Source of the DNA: Chaunax sp. Z400
Taxonomy: Eukaryota; Chordata; Actinopteri; Lophiiformes; Chaunacidae
Reading direction: 5' to 3'
Assembly: GCA_037577475.1 (NCBI GenBank)
Contig: CM075195.1
Location: 24,083,399-24,147,398, forward strand
Length of the DNA stretch: 64,000 nucleotides
Shown here one piece after another: positions 50,351 through 62,801 of the stretch. A model generated the notes under the pieces. That model ran no database searches. It worked only from the letters and a program-made list of their open reading frames with translations, and was not told the origin of the DNA. Within the stretch, counting starts at the first letter, position 1. The number at the start of each line of letters is the position of its first letter. The position numbers and the translations under genes were made by a program.

Positions 50351-50940
50351 TTTCCTCTAGTTTTTCCCAGAACTCTGTTTTCTCCAAAAACAATAATAAC
50401 AAGCTTAGTGTTGCAGCACGCTAACATGCTCATACCCCAGAAGGGACTGTATGAATCCCACTGCTCCACACCAACAGATAATCCTCTCTGCAAAGCCAAC
50501 CTTACCCGCCTGGAACAATGCTCTCATCTGAAAGTGATGCAGGGAAGGTTTAAAGATGGAAAGGAAAACACAGAGTTCATAAAGAGCTGCAGCACTGAGA
50601 ATGCTTTTTAAGAAAGGTCGGGATTTTGGTCATGACGGGCATTTTCCTCCAACATTCTAAGCCAACATAGCCACCATACTCTCATGCCAACCCCATCACC
50701 AACCACACAGTAATTGGGCAGGTTGCAGGATTAGACCTCGCACACACAGAAAGCACACACTATGTGACACAGGGACACTGGAAACCTCGCGGCTCTGCGT
50801 TCATCCTCAACCTCTGATGACTGCCAAGACAAACACAACAGCAGCTGCGAGGCAGAACAAGAGGTTACGTTATTACACAGCTCTTCAAAGCTGTAACCAC
50901 TGCCTGCCCTTGGTCAGATCACACCAGTCAACACACATGT

Positions 50941-50960
50941 ACACACACACACACACACAG
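50941..50960. repeat. (CA)n microsatellite
   Basis: 10 CA units. 50350-51270 otherwise shows no gene. Confidence 0.95.
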
Positions 50961-51278
50961 AACAGAGACAACCAACTGAGATTATTTTTATGGTTGGCAC
51001 AAAAAGAAATGTGCCAAAAACAGGACGGACAATAAGAATCCTTAATTTCTGTCATTATTAGCATGAGGGACGTGAACCATTCAGTTTCCTGACTCTCTGA
51101 TAAAGAATGCTTTGCATCAACACATACAGGACAGCTAAGTTTTTTACCACACACACTAAATAAGCTGATCGATGAATTATCCAAACAAACAACAAGCATT
51201 CCGTAAGCAGTGCTGCCATGTGCTCATTATTCCCTCAGTTCCCACCCAGTTCACACTGCTGTTGTAGTGGATTCTCAC

Positions 51279-51349
51279 CTTCCGTCTCATCCTGGAGCTA
51301 TCTTCCTCTGAGTCATCCCTCCTTCCAAATCCACCATCAGAGCTGTTGT
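51279..51349 (-). CDS. Candidate internal coding exon, acidic/basic segment
   Basis: This 71-nt segment on the minus strand lies between an acceptor (TATATTTTATTTACCAG) and a good donor (AAG|GTGAGA). Only one frame is open. It reads NSSDGGFGRRDDSEED followed by SSRMRRK, entering in phase 1 and leaving in phase 0. The composition, Ser/Asp/Glu-rich and then Arg/Lys-rich, looks like a disordered or phosphorylatable linker in a larger protein; that is inference. Its entry phase matches the exit phase of the 62750-62801 candidate, where the junction codon would be GAC (Asp). The surrounding ORF is open beyond both splice sites, but the flanking residues look like intron. The family was not recognised. 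Confidence 0.45.
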
Positions 51350-51958
51350 CTGGTAAATAAAATATAGCTGATGTGCTTTCATTGAGTCTGGAAGGCAGCA
51401 TGAAAGAAATGACAAGTAGTGCTGCTGTTATGCTGTGATTCTTACCCCGACTTCTGATCCTGAATGGCCTTCATAGCAGTTAGTTGCATTTTGAGCATTG
51501 TAGCTCATATCTTTATCCTGGCAGAATGTTGAGTATTAATCATCAACACTCAAAAGAGAAAACACGACAACAAAACAGAAATGACAACCACATCAACAAA
51601 GATCGTCACTGATTGGACGGACACAGTGGCCGTCTTTTAAACAGGAAGGAAATGTGCCAGCAGGTACTTTTTCCACCACAAGTTATTGTGGTGTTTTCTG
51701 CTTTCTCATTGTGGTTTCTGATTTTTTTTTTGTCATAGTTTCTCTTTTGTTGATTTGATTTGCAATTTGTTGTTGTGTTTATGATGTGTTGTTGTACGAC
51801 CTAACTAACTAGTTTTGATTCCTAAACTGAAACTAAACCAACATTCTTTGAAAAGCTTTATTTAGGAGAATTGCATATTTTTTATTGCTTACTTTCCCAC
51901 AAAATGAGAACCTGTTCTTTTCATAAGAAGTTGACAATGGACTGTGATAGACTGGCAG

Positions 51959-51961
<3 letters not shown>

Positions 51962-52022
<61 letters not shown>
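51962..52022. repeat. (CA)n microsatellite, longest in the window
   Basis: About 30 uninterrupted CA units. Confidence 0.98.
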
Positions 52023-52025
<3 letters not shown>

Positions 52026-52134
52026 GAGTCACAGTGATAGTTTATCAAGCTTCCATCAGTGGCTACTTGCTGGGTTGGCTCAGGGTCTCGCTGCTGAAGA
52101 TGAGGATGGGAGATGACAGCTGCTAAAAGCCCCC

Positions 52135-52137
<3 letters not shown>

Positions 52138-52168
<31 letters not shown>
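52138..52168. repeat. (CA)n microsatellite
   Basis: About 15 CA units after a C-run, only 115 bp from the previous tract. Confidence 0.97.
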
Positions 52169-52173
<5 letters not shown>

Positions 52174-52312
52174 GGTGGCCAGTGGCTGGTATGTATCCAG
52201 CAGTAGTGAATCATCATTTGTTTTTTTACATGCAGAGGATGACAGACAGATGAGTGAAGCGCAGCTCTGCTCCCCTTCACACCTCCACTTTTCTCTTTCT
52301 ACCTCCGTTTCT

Positions 52313-52565
52313 GTTTGCACCTCCCTCACTTTCTTCTGCACCTCCTGCCCTGACTATACCACCTTTGGTTTCTTCTCTTTCTTCCATGCGTTCCTCCTTC
52401 CTCTTACTCTGCATCTTAAAGCTTCTCTTCTGGGATTTCTTCTGCAGCTCCTTCTCTTACTTGTGCACCTCCTGCCCTCTCCTCCCTCCTTCTTTAACTT
52501 GTGCACCTCCTGCCCTTTCCTCCTTCTCTTACTTGTGCACCTCCTGCCCTCTCCTCCTCTGCTCC
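52313..52565. repeat. Pyrimidine-rich minisatellite
   Basis: ACTTGTGCACCTCCTGCCCT recurs at 52459, 52497 and 52531, with a partial unit near 52337 (TGCACCTCCTGCCCT). Units are 34-38 bp. ORFs across it on both strands come from the repeat. Confidence 0.8.
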
Positions 52566-52944
52566 TAATTGCTGTCATGGGAGCCACCTTTGTTTTAGTC
52601 ACTTAGTCGCCACCTTTCATGACATTCTTCTCTGTTTTTGCCAATGTTATGTTTTAGTCATCTGGACATTTAAATGTATTCTCTTCTTTACACCTCTCCT
52701 ACTTCTGATCACTTCTTAAAGTTGGCTTACTTTCTTGCTTTCTTTATTTCTTTCTTGCTTGCTTTGTTTTGTTCTCATTCAGTACTCATTACATTTGTGT
52801 GTTGAGGAATCGCAGATAATAATAAGGATCCCATGACACAGAGATGCTGAAGAGTTAAAAGCATCAAAGATGGTCAATCTGAGTTAAAAGAAAAATCCTA
52901 AAAAATAAAACCTAACAACATTGCACACTTTTTTTGATAAAATA

Positions 52945-53008
52945 AAAAAAAATATATATATAATATATAATATAATATATATAATATATATAAAAAATAT
53001 ATATATCT
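52945..53008. repeat. AT-rich tract (ATATATA/TAATATATA)
   Basis: Imperfect AT/TAA repeats. 53010-54390 shows no gene. Confidence 0.9.
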
Positions 53009-54395
53009 TCATGAATTTAATGTGTTATTAATCATCTGCCTCCAGGTTGTCTCTTAGCGGCTGTGTGTGCATGTCTTAGTGTAGAATTGGTAACAACTTC
53101 TGTTGATCAGCTTTGGATCATTTTTATAGTTAATTCTATCATTTCTTTTCAAATATTCTCGCCTCTTTCTCTCTTTGTAAAAATGCCTATTTAAACATTT
53201 TCTGAATGATTTAGGTGTAAATTTAAATAAAACCACAGCTCTATGACAGAAAAGCAGCTCATTGAACACCATACAGTAAAACACAGCATGAGGTTTGTGT
53301 CCGTAAACCGAAGGCAAGGCTGCCATCTATTGTTCTCATATGATCTCAACATGTGTGCATGCACCACAGTGGTTTCTAGTGGGGGCTTTTTGGATTGGAG
53401 CTTGTTTGCATTCGTAACATTTCCTTAAACCAAATGTCTTGTGGGTGTATAGAATTCTAGTCAACTCAGGATATCATTCATAGATGTTGAAGGATTGTTA
53501 ACCCATAAGTATATTGTGCATTAGTTCCTTTACTTTTTGATTCTGAACAATATCAGTGAAGACTATAGACCTTTGGTGTTGGTGATGTCTCATCGTTAAA
53601 AGATTTTCCAGTGCTGGACTTTTTTCTTGCTTAAAGGTAAATCCATATTTTGTGATGTTTTTGTATTTTTTTTCCAATGATTTTGGCTTCAGAGAGTAAA
53701 AATTATAGCAAACATTTTAATTTGATTTCCTTAATTTTCCGCAATTTACAAATCCTTCTCTACGCTGGCCTCTTACCAGGTTTATAGAAGGTTTATAGAC
53801 ACAATTAATAGAAGTTACTGTTTTGCTATGAGCATAAATACATGGGGCAAAACTTTATACTATTTTGCTCAGACTTCTCCAGAGCCCAGCAGTGAAGCAG
53901 TTTGCCTAAATATCCTGTATGTGCTGCAAGATCTAACCACAATGTGCAATGTGATGTTTGACAAGTCTGAACCTCTGAGTAAAAAACCAATATATTTCTT
54001 TACTTCTGACTCAATAAAGTTCTGCAGGAGAAAATTGCCTTCCTCACTGTGTTGAAGCAAAAAAAATTATCTAGTTAGCTTTTCTTCAATTTTGCTGGAT
54101 TATGGGATGGGCTTAGTTGTAAGAAGTTGCAGCATACTAATAGAAGAGTACACTTGAAATGTACGTTTGCAGCTTTAAAAGTGTAGAGGCAATTATTCTG
54201 TTCATATAAAGTTTTCTTGCCATCACAGGTGCTGTGGTTGATGTTCCTGCTTGTGATGAACAGAACGTCCACATGTTATTTCACAATAAAGGGATTGAAA
54301 TATGAAAGTTGTTTTACTTTGGACACATGGAAACAAGATTAACAAATATTACAAGTGTGTTTTTAAAGTACTGACAGACCTGATGAGGTTTGATT

Positions 54396-55682
54396 GAGAT
54401 GATACGTTGATATGCTATGATATGATATGATATGAGATGATATGATATGTTGATATGATATGATATGATATGAGATGTGTTGATATGATATGATATGATA
54501 TGATATGTTGATATGATATGATATGATATGTTGATATGATATGATATGATATGATATGTTGATATGATATGATCTGTTGATATCATATATGTTGATATGA
54601 TATGATATGATATGTTGATATGATATGATATGATATGATCTGTTGATATCATATATGTTGATATGATATGATCTGTTGATATGATATGATATGTTGATAT
54701 GATATGATGTGTTGATATGATATGATATGTTGATATGATATGATATGATCTGTTGATATCATATATGTTGATATGATATGATATGTTGATATGATATGAT
54801 ATGATTTGTTGATATCATATATGTTGATATGATATGATATGTTGATATGATATGATATGATATATTGATATGATATGATATGATCTGTTGATATCATATA
54901 TGTTGATATGATATGATCTGTTGATATCATATATGTTGATATGATATGATATGATATGTTGATATGATATGATATGATCTGTTGATATCATATATGTTGA
55001 TATGATATGATATGTTGATATGATATGTTGATATGATATGATATGTTGATATGATATGATATGATATATTGATATGATATGATATGATCTGTTGATATCA
55101 TATATGTTGATATGATATGATATGATATGTTGATATGATATGATATGATCTGTTGATATCATATATGTTGATATGATATGATATGTTGATATGATATGAT
55201 ATGATCTGTTGATATCATATATGTTGATATGATATGATATGATATGTTGATATGATATGATATGATCTGTTGATATCATATATGTTGATATGATATGTTG
55301 ATATGATATGATATGTTGATATGATATGATATGATATGATATGATATGTTGATATGATATGATATGATATGTTGATATGATATGATATGATCTGTTGATA
55401 TCATATATGTTGATATGATATGTTGATATGATATGATATGTTGATATGATATGATATGATATGATATGATATGATATGATATGTTGATATGATATGATAT
55501 GATATGTTGATATGATATGATATGATATGATATGATATGTTGATATGATATGATATGATATGTTGATATGATATGATATGATATGATATGATATGATATG
55601 ATATGATATGTTGATATGATATGATATGATATGATATGATATGTTGATATGATATGATATAATATGATATGATATGATATGC
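54396..55682. repeat. 1.3-kb pentanucleotide (TGATA)n array with higher-order pattern
   Basis: Built from TGATA pentamers with TTGATATG spacers. In 54571-55403 a variant block, TTGATATCATATATG (usually after GATCTG), occurs 12 times, at spacings of about 33, 55-61, 67-79 and 110-125 bp. The outer parts lack the block. The minus strand is stop-free in long frames because the reversed pentamer contains no stop codon, so the 296-codon and shorter ORFs are artefacts. The array abuts a LINE end on its right. Confidence 0.97.
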
Positions 55683-56218
55683 TGCTCTGCTTTTAACAGG
55701 GACATGAAAGGGTGAGCACATTTCTCTCATTCTGGCCTCCCTTCATTGGCTCCCAGTGTTTTTTAGGATCCATTTGAAGATTTTACTGTTTCTTTTTAAA
55801 ACTTTAAATGGTTCAGCACCATCTTATATCTCTAACGTCTTACAATTATATACCCCTTCGAGGTCACTGAGGTCCGCTGACCAGTTGTCTCTTGTGGTCC
55901 CTAAGACAAAGCTCAAGACCAGGGGCGACAGAGCTTTCTCTGCTGCAGCCCCCAAATTGTAGAACGACTTGCCCCCCCATGTTAGGTCGCCCCCTCACTG
56001 CCAGTTTTTAAATCCAGCCTTAAAACCCATTTTTATTCCTTGGCTTTTAACCCAGTATGAGTGTTGTACATGTCTTTCTCTTTTATTGTGGTTTTATTGC
56101 TTTTTATTGTAAGCGTTTGGTTTTATTGTGTGTCTATCTTATATAATGACTGTACAGCACTTTGGTCAACTCTGTTGTGTTTAAATGTGCTTATAAATAA
56201 AGTTGAGTTGAGTTGAGC
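55683..56218 (+). mobile_element. 5'-truncated L2-type LINE 3' end
   Basis: Plus-strand sequence encodes the C-terminal tail common in L2/CR1-type elements: LASLHWLPVFFRIHLKILLF, SAPSYISNVLQLYTPSRSLR, then LKTRGDRAFSAAAPKL followed by a TAG where Trp is usual (..KLWNDLP), so it is inactivated. The 3' end has AAATAAAGTTGAGTTGAGTT, a short GTTGA tandem repeat typical of the 3' terminus of this clade. Everything upstream is missing and the pentanucleotide array begins directly at the break. Confidence 0.85.
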
Positions 56219-56621
56219 TTTTCACATGTTGACAAGCAAGATTTACTTGGATGCTCATTAGCTGGTTTTGAAAGTCGGTCTGGTGTCACCAGCTGAAATA
56301 TTTTCCTGTTTCTCCAATTGTGTTTTAGACCTCTGTAACCTACTGGAACGTTGTCATAGCAACCCCTAGTTAGGCTAGAAAAACACTACAAGGTTTTGAT
56401 AAGACTTAGCCCCAATTAAGCAAGCCCACACAAATTTACAAGGCCTGAGTAGAAATAGCAGAGACATTCTTCCCAGAGGGTTTTTTATTCCAGAAATCTA
56501 ATTGAGCATATTTGGTCTGAAATGGGACTTTAACAAAGTACTGTAAAGCCTTAAATGATTAGCTGTTTAAATAGATCAAGGCTAAGTCTGAAATATTTAT
56601 CCATATCCTAGAGCATTGTGA

Positions 56622-56644
56622 GTGTGTGTGTGTGTGTGTGTGTG
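56622..56644. repeat. (TG)n microsatellite
   Basis: About 11 TG units. The 56219-57431 interval otherwise shows nothing recognisable. Confidence 0.95.
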
Positions 56645-57431
56645 CCTTCTAAGTCTTTCTCAATGCAAATACCTACAATAACAGAGAGCATATAAATCTT
56701 ACACTTACATTCATGCTCTCCAAAACACTTATTTTTAATCACTGGTAAAGCTTCCTTTATTCCAACCGATATATCACACCCACAATTACACACATATACA
56801 CCGAGTGCTTTGGGATATAAAGGTCACATATAAAAATAAAACTGGCTGAAATACAGAAAGAAGAACAAGGCTGTTTATCCTCTTGGTGTTGTGTCAAGTG
56901 CTCGTCTGCCAATCAGGGGACCGCAGGGGGAGGCAAATCAGACAGTCTGTCATACATCATTAAATAGGGTTTGGGATGAAATCTGTGGATGCAGCGAAAT
57001 AAAACATGAAGCTGTTATAGTTGGGTAATAATTGCATGTCCAGGGGGCAGTTGGAGGGAGCATGAGCCTGGCTGGTAGCAAGTAAATACAAGCTTTGGCT
57101 CCTGGTTCTTTCTTGGTAATTGATTTTTTTTTTTTGGGTGCAGATCACATATTCTACTATCCACTTATGTGTAATTTTGTTATACAGAATCAGTACGGCT
57201 GTACTGATAATAATGCTGGATTTTCCAAGTGCAGCAGTTTAACGAAATTAATTTGAATACCAATTAATGATATATTTATTATTACATTCTGTTTTACATG
57301 TTGCAAAAGTAGAAATTTAATGGATCTCTATACTTTAAAGCCACACTAATTTAATTTATATTGACAGCAGAAAGATTTTACAGCTATGCTTATCAAATAT
57401 TATCGATAATATGTGAATCTTGTAATTCACC

Positions 57432-57742
57432 TGAGGACCTGGGACTTTTCTGTGTGGAGTTTGCATGTTCTCCCCATGTCTGCATGGGTTCCCTCCAGGT
57501 TCTCCGGCTTCCTCCCACCACCAAAAACATGTAATATAAGTGAATTGGTGACTCTAAATTGACCGTAGGCGTGAATACGAGTGAGAATGGTTGTTTGTCT
57601 TTCTATGTGGCCCTGTGATGAACTGGTGACTTGTTCAGGGTGAACCCCGCCTCTGAAAGTCAGCTGGGATAGGCTCCAGCCCCCGCGCGACTCTACACAG
57701 GATAAGTGGTTACAGATAATGAATGAATGAATGAATGAATGT
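57432..57742 (+). mobile_element. SINE-like element, 5'-truncated, with (GAAT)n tail
   Basis: GGAGTTTGCATGTTCTCCCC, GACTCTAAATTGACCGTAGG, CTGGGATAGGCTCCAGCCCC and GGATAAGTGGTTACAGATAA are landmarks of a very common fish retroposon, ending in GAAT repeats. The tRNA-like head expected upstream is not readable. A reversed fragment is at 20617. Confidence 0.7.
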
Positions 57743-58084
57743 AAGTTTTGTATTTTTGTTGCCCCCAAGTGGTAATAAAATGTGAAATATTCCTGCTTTA
57801 AGGCATATCTGCAATTACAGCACAAATCAGGATCAGTAGGGCAATAAACTCATATTTTAATGCCAGCGTTGTAGGTTAAACTTTACATCTGGTGTCAGAA
57901 TATTAGCAATTTACATAGCATTGGGGGTGGAAGAAATTTCCGCATCTTCATAATGACAGAAATGAAGAATGCCTATGGGAAATGGGGTTTGTGAAAACAC
58001 AAAATTCAACATCTTTTAAGTATTTTATTAACATGTACAATTCCAAAACCTGTATCTCATTTTCCCTTCTTAGCATATTTAGTC

Positions 58085-58372
58085 TAAGGGGCCGTCTCAA
58101 CCAAAAAACACAACTTTTGTTACGTTTTGGCCATTCGTTTACACAAGAATGGCATTTTTCGCAACTGAAAACACAAGCTTTTGAAAATGGCACCAGAGTG
58201 TAATCTTTTGAAAACATCACCGTACCATTGATGTGTAAATGGGCAAAACACAACTCCTCTGAAAATGACAACCCAGATTTGCGCATGTCTATTAACGTTA
58301 CTCTGATATGTGTGCATGGACAGCATACTATGGACGGTAAAAAAAACAACAACATTTTTCTGTGTGGCTCCA
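58085..58372. repeat. Possible DNA-transposon fragment
   Basis: AGGGGCCGTCTCAACC, GTTTTGGCCATTCGTTTACA and repeated GAAAACAC/GAAAATG words resemble a teleost element whose consensus encodes nothing. The right end is worn. Confidence 0.35.
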
Positions 58373-58714
58373 ACCTTAATGGTGACTGATAATTTGAGTT
58401 TAATTAAATTCTAATATTCCTCAATTGTTACACTGTAATTGTATAATCAGTTAATCCCTTAAACCACAGTCACGTGGATTCTTCCCAATTAATACATCAT
58501 GTAATTGAGCATCAAGATTGATAATCTGTGACAGCAAATCACACCAAATATACAGCATTTCTGATGCAGTAAATAAAGGAGCACCACTACATATAAAGTA
58601 ATGAATGCAATACCATTTAAGCACCTTCCATTAGTAGAATTAGTAGAACTGATTAGTAGAATCACATGATATTAGAAAAAACATTAAATACATATATTTT
58701 ACTGCATATCTGTT

Positions 58715-58909
58715 TCAGTCTGTTTGAGCATCTCTTTCTTCCTTCAGCATTAACTTCACCTCATCTTTTTCAAAAGGAGTCATGACTAGAAATGGCACCA
58801 CTTTTAGTTGACACTTATTTAAGACATCCGTGCGGTTGCTGTTAGCAACAAGTGTGACATCAGACTTTTTTCCCCCAATTTCTTGGCACCTTAAACTAGT
58901 CTCTCCCAT
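58715..58909 (-). other. Short ORF, protein-like composition, unassigned
   Basis: A 64-codon minus-strand ORF begins at an ATG right after GCGTAG. It includes MTPFEKDEVKLMLKEERDAQ before its stop. The charged composition is coding-like, but no family, splice partner or upstream support is seen. Confidence 0.15.
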
Positions 58910-59139
58910 CTACGCAGGTAATGAGCAACATGCCACATAGTGAGCTTGTTCTAGATTTTAAATGTACAACATGTAATAGAGCACGACAGACATCCAGACT
59001 ATAGGGGGCATCATTACAAGTGTGGGCAGATGCTGTGTTCATAAAGAGACTAGTATTTATCATCATTCTCTACTTGGATGTATTAGAACTGTCCACTTGT
59101 GCCTTCCCCATCAGTTTTCCCTCTTGATTCTTCCCTCCA

Positions 59140-59560
59140 CTCTTGAGTGTCTGATTATTTCCATCTGGCTCCGATTGTCTACTCCTCCCTGTGCCACCTG
59201 TGTGTCATTGTCTCCTCATTCAGTGTATTTAGTCTGTGTGATTCCTCCTGTTCACTGTCAGTCCGTCATTAACGTCACTTCAAGGCTCTGTTCAGTGTAT
59301 CTCAGTGTCCTTCATGCATGGAAGTTTTCCTGGATGTTACCCTCCCTGTTTTGATTCTTCCCTGGTCTCATGTTTTGGTCAACTTTACATTTGATTTGGA
59401 TTTTTTTTCTTTATTTATTGCTATTTTATTCATGGACACTATTTTGCCTGAAAGCTGAATGCTTTTGTTTGTAAAATCACTGAACTACATCTCCCCTGTC
59501 TCACACTCATGTCTGCATCTGGATCCTCTGTACAAAACTGCCTTGAAACATAACCGATTC
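59140..59560 (+). repeat. Possible retroelement terminal region
   Basis: CCTGTGTGTCATTGTCTCC, GTGTATTTAGTCTGTGTG and CATGTCTGCATCTGGATCC are phrases seen in fish LTR-type repeats. No TG...CA ends or target duplication could be fixed. Confidence 0.3.
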
Positions 59561-62500
59561 ATAGTTTTTGCATTATTCGATTCTTCTATTACAAATCATT
59601 CAATTAAACTTTGTTCAAACTTTTCATCATGCCTCTGTGTACTGAGTTCTGCATTCTGGATCCTACTTTTGACAAAAAGACATAAGTTGCATCAGGTGAA
59701 GAAGCTATGCATTCCCACTGAAAAATAGTCAGAGTGGAAATTAACCACTGGAATCATACATGTCGATCAAGTTATACTTCCATTTAGCCAAGAGATGCAC
59801 CTTTCACCTTTTTATATAAAGTCTTTCAAAACCTTCACTAGATGAGTCTGGACTGACATGGATGTAAAGTCCATCTAGGTGCACTGAGGCATTGACATCC
59901 AAGCATGGGGCACTATTTCTTGTTTTAACTGGTTTTAAGATAGTCCAAACAAGTATTGACAGAATCATCAGCCCATTCTGAACATCTTTAGGCGAGTGCA
60001 GCTCAAAGGTACAAAGAGAGTGAACACCGTTATGATCAGCTGACCTTAATGGATGCAGGGTCACACATAAATGAGTCTCTCTGACAGAAATATTGCACAA
60101 GTGATGGATTTTGCTGTGCCGAGTGGGGCGAGACATGCAATGATTTTTGACATTGAGTATTTGTTAGTCTCCATTATGGGGATCAGACATATGAATTGTG
60201 TTGTCAGAGTTACCTTGTAAAATATATCTGAAAGCGTCAAAACAAATAATAGAGGAAGCCCTGATGCACATCTGCAGGGCAGAGAGAAAGCAGTGCTACA
60301 TCTTCGGTCCGGTCCAGGGCCTCTATCAGGAGAATGCAAGTGTTTTTAAACCTTCAGACATGTACAGACAAGATCAATCTGCTATTGATCTGCCAGCAAT
60401 CCATGTGTTTCACTATATGAGTGAAGGTGTGCTGAACCTTTCAATTATTACATCCAAGTTCTTCTCAGGGAAACATACAGTATCTCTGTTATTGATCGAG
60501 TGCAGCGCTGTGTACATTTCTATTATAGAGTACATTGGCCTTTTTTAAATTTCCTCTCATCTGAACTGCTCCTAAACTCCACTCTGCCAGCACTGGATCA
60601 TAGTTTAAAAAGCAGCTAACAACATTCCACAGAACACAAATAATAGTAAAAGTACACCATATTTTAATAGAATATATTTGGATAAATTAAAAAAGCCTAA
60701 TCTTAACAATTTGTTATATTCATTCACAATGTATTGATATAAATTAATATATTGGATTAATTATTATAGATTTGTCTTTCTGATTAGACCAATCCTGAGA
60801 ATTAGGTCAGGTCATAATCAATAAACCAATGAAGACAAAGGGATATTTTTTGTTGTTTGTTGTTTTGTTGTCTGCAGGTCTGTCTGTTAAGTCAGTGTGT
60901 CACTATTTATCGGTCATTCTTTCTCACCAATAAACAAAGTTAAAGAGATAAGTTGTCCTGTCTTAACAGGAGCAACCGACAAGTGATGGAGATGTCCATC
61001 AAACAGTCTGTGTACAGGCCTTGAACCTCAGCCACCACTGCTTCATGCACGTGGTTGAATAGAATAAACAATTTTACAAAATTTGTGACAAAATATCTGC
61101 TATGATGTCATGATGATAGCCAAGGAAGTTTGCTTGGGAAGCGGCTCATTGACAGTACTGAAATTGAACCAATCGTACCAAGTCTAGCTAACCCAGTGTA
61201 TGTTTGAATTGTTGTCTCTGAAAGACCAGGGGATGAGGAAAGTAACAAATTAATATCTAAAACAAGGTAAAAGTACAATCTAGTTGAGCCATCATTGATG
61301 CATTCAAGCACATATTTCAATTGATGAGCACATGAATAATATTTGAGTACTGTGAGTGTGCAACAACCAATAATCTGCACAAAAATGGTTTTCTCTGTAT
61401 GGCTAAAGGGTGAATAAAGCTGTATAAACCATAATTTATCTTTGATTGATATTAACAGGATGGCATGACATTGAAAAAAAGTGTTTCTACTGTTGCTCAG
61501 TATATAAATAATAATAGTAACACATTCTGGCACCAACACAGATTAAAGAGGGAAACAGTTGCATGGAAAAAATTAAAAATCTATCTACAATATAATAAAA
61601 ACCAACTGCTTGACAGGGGAAAACCAACAAAAAATAAACTTCTTCAAACAGAAGAGGCCAGTCTGCCAAACAGAAAAACAAAGATGTTTATTTCCACCCT
61701 TCAAATACCCTTCAAATAACACAGCACAGGAACCACGTTTAGTCTCACACAACACAGGTGCTTCCATTTGTCCCTGCTGGCACCATTGCTCAGGCTTTTT
61801 AAACCCTCAGTTCCTGATTAAGGGAGAGGCCTCAGCTGCAGGTCATTAGGTGGAGGGAAAGGATGCAGAACCTAGAGATGGAGGGAAAAGAGAGCACACA
61901 CACCATACACATACAGACAGCATTATGATGAGCATTCACATTTTAGCTCCCATTTGAGGAGAGGAATGCAGAAGGAAAATAAAGAAAAGAAAAGAAAAAA
62001 TAGCTCTCTTTGCAGAGATACAAATCATTCCAGGTCAGACATGTTTGGTTGACATTAAAACAAAACCACATTTTTGAGTCAAGGGAATCTTCAAACATAC
62101 CTGTCTACGCTTGTGTGACAAAATATTCACTTAATGGCCCACAAAACCCCCTTTTTTTAGTAAAAGAAACAAACAGACAAAAATTGTGTTGACCTTGAGT
62201 TGCAATCAATAGAGACACAAACTTAATCTGCAGTCAAAGGAACAAATTTTAACTCTGAGATTAAAACGTATTGACTCTTCCAAAGTTATTATATCCTCTG
62301 TTCAAAATGCTACAGAGACATCGGTGCCCCCGGAAAATTACCATAGGCTGCCGATAACACCTGAAACAATTAGTGAGACATCACCAGATCGAGTGAAAAT
62401 CTTACAGCCATGAGTCTGGCTCATCATCTGAATCCTCCATCATGGTCACTGGTATCCCACGCATACTGCTCCCACAGCATCACTTTGCTTTTGGACTATT

Positions 62501-62749
62501 TCTGGGCTAGTTGCAGTCTTTTAGCCATGAGTGATGATGTGTCACAAGTATGCAAGAACACAAGTGCACACGAGATTAGCATCATCTCTAATCAGGCATA
62601 ATAAGGGACAATATCAGTATGAGTTGACCATTCAGAATTTGATATTGGCCCCTGTTGGGTTTTACATAGTTAAAAGTGTAAAGAAGGAATTAAATTCTGC
62701 AGGAAAAAAAAGATGTCCACAGGACAAACTTTTACTGATCCAAGCTTAC
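59561..62749. other. No gene recognised
   Basis: AT-rich DNA; ORFs up to 143 codons show no domain. 61700-61860 may be part of a dispersed repeat. An (AAAAG)n tract lies at about 61980-62000. Confidence 0.4.
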
Positions 62750-62801
62750 CTGAGAAGACATTACTTCCTGCTGTGATGTCACCTGTTTTCATACCATATT
62801 C
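62750..62801 (-). CDS. Candidate internal coding exon, unidentified gene
   Basis: This 52-nt segment reads on the minus strand. A pyrimidine-rich acceptor (ATCTTTGCCCCTCAG) precedes it and a consensus donor (CAG|GTAAGC) follows it. Only one of the three frames is open, giving EYGMKTGDITAGSNVFS plus one leftover base (phase 0 in, phase 1 out); the other two frames meet stops. The next minus-strand candidate, at 51279-51349, starts in phase 1, so the two can be joined in frame with an intron of about 11.4 kb. I do not recognise the protein. The exon is short and the call rests on splice signals and frame alone. A chance acceptor-donor pair remains possible, because 64 kb contains many. Confidence 0.45.

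Noticed and set aside
54815..55705. 296-codon minus-strand ORF
   Set aside because: It is pure repeat translation; the pentamer lacks stops on this strand.
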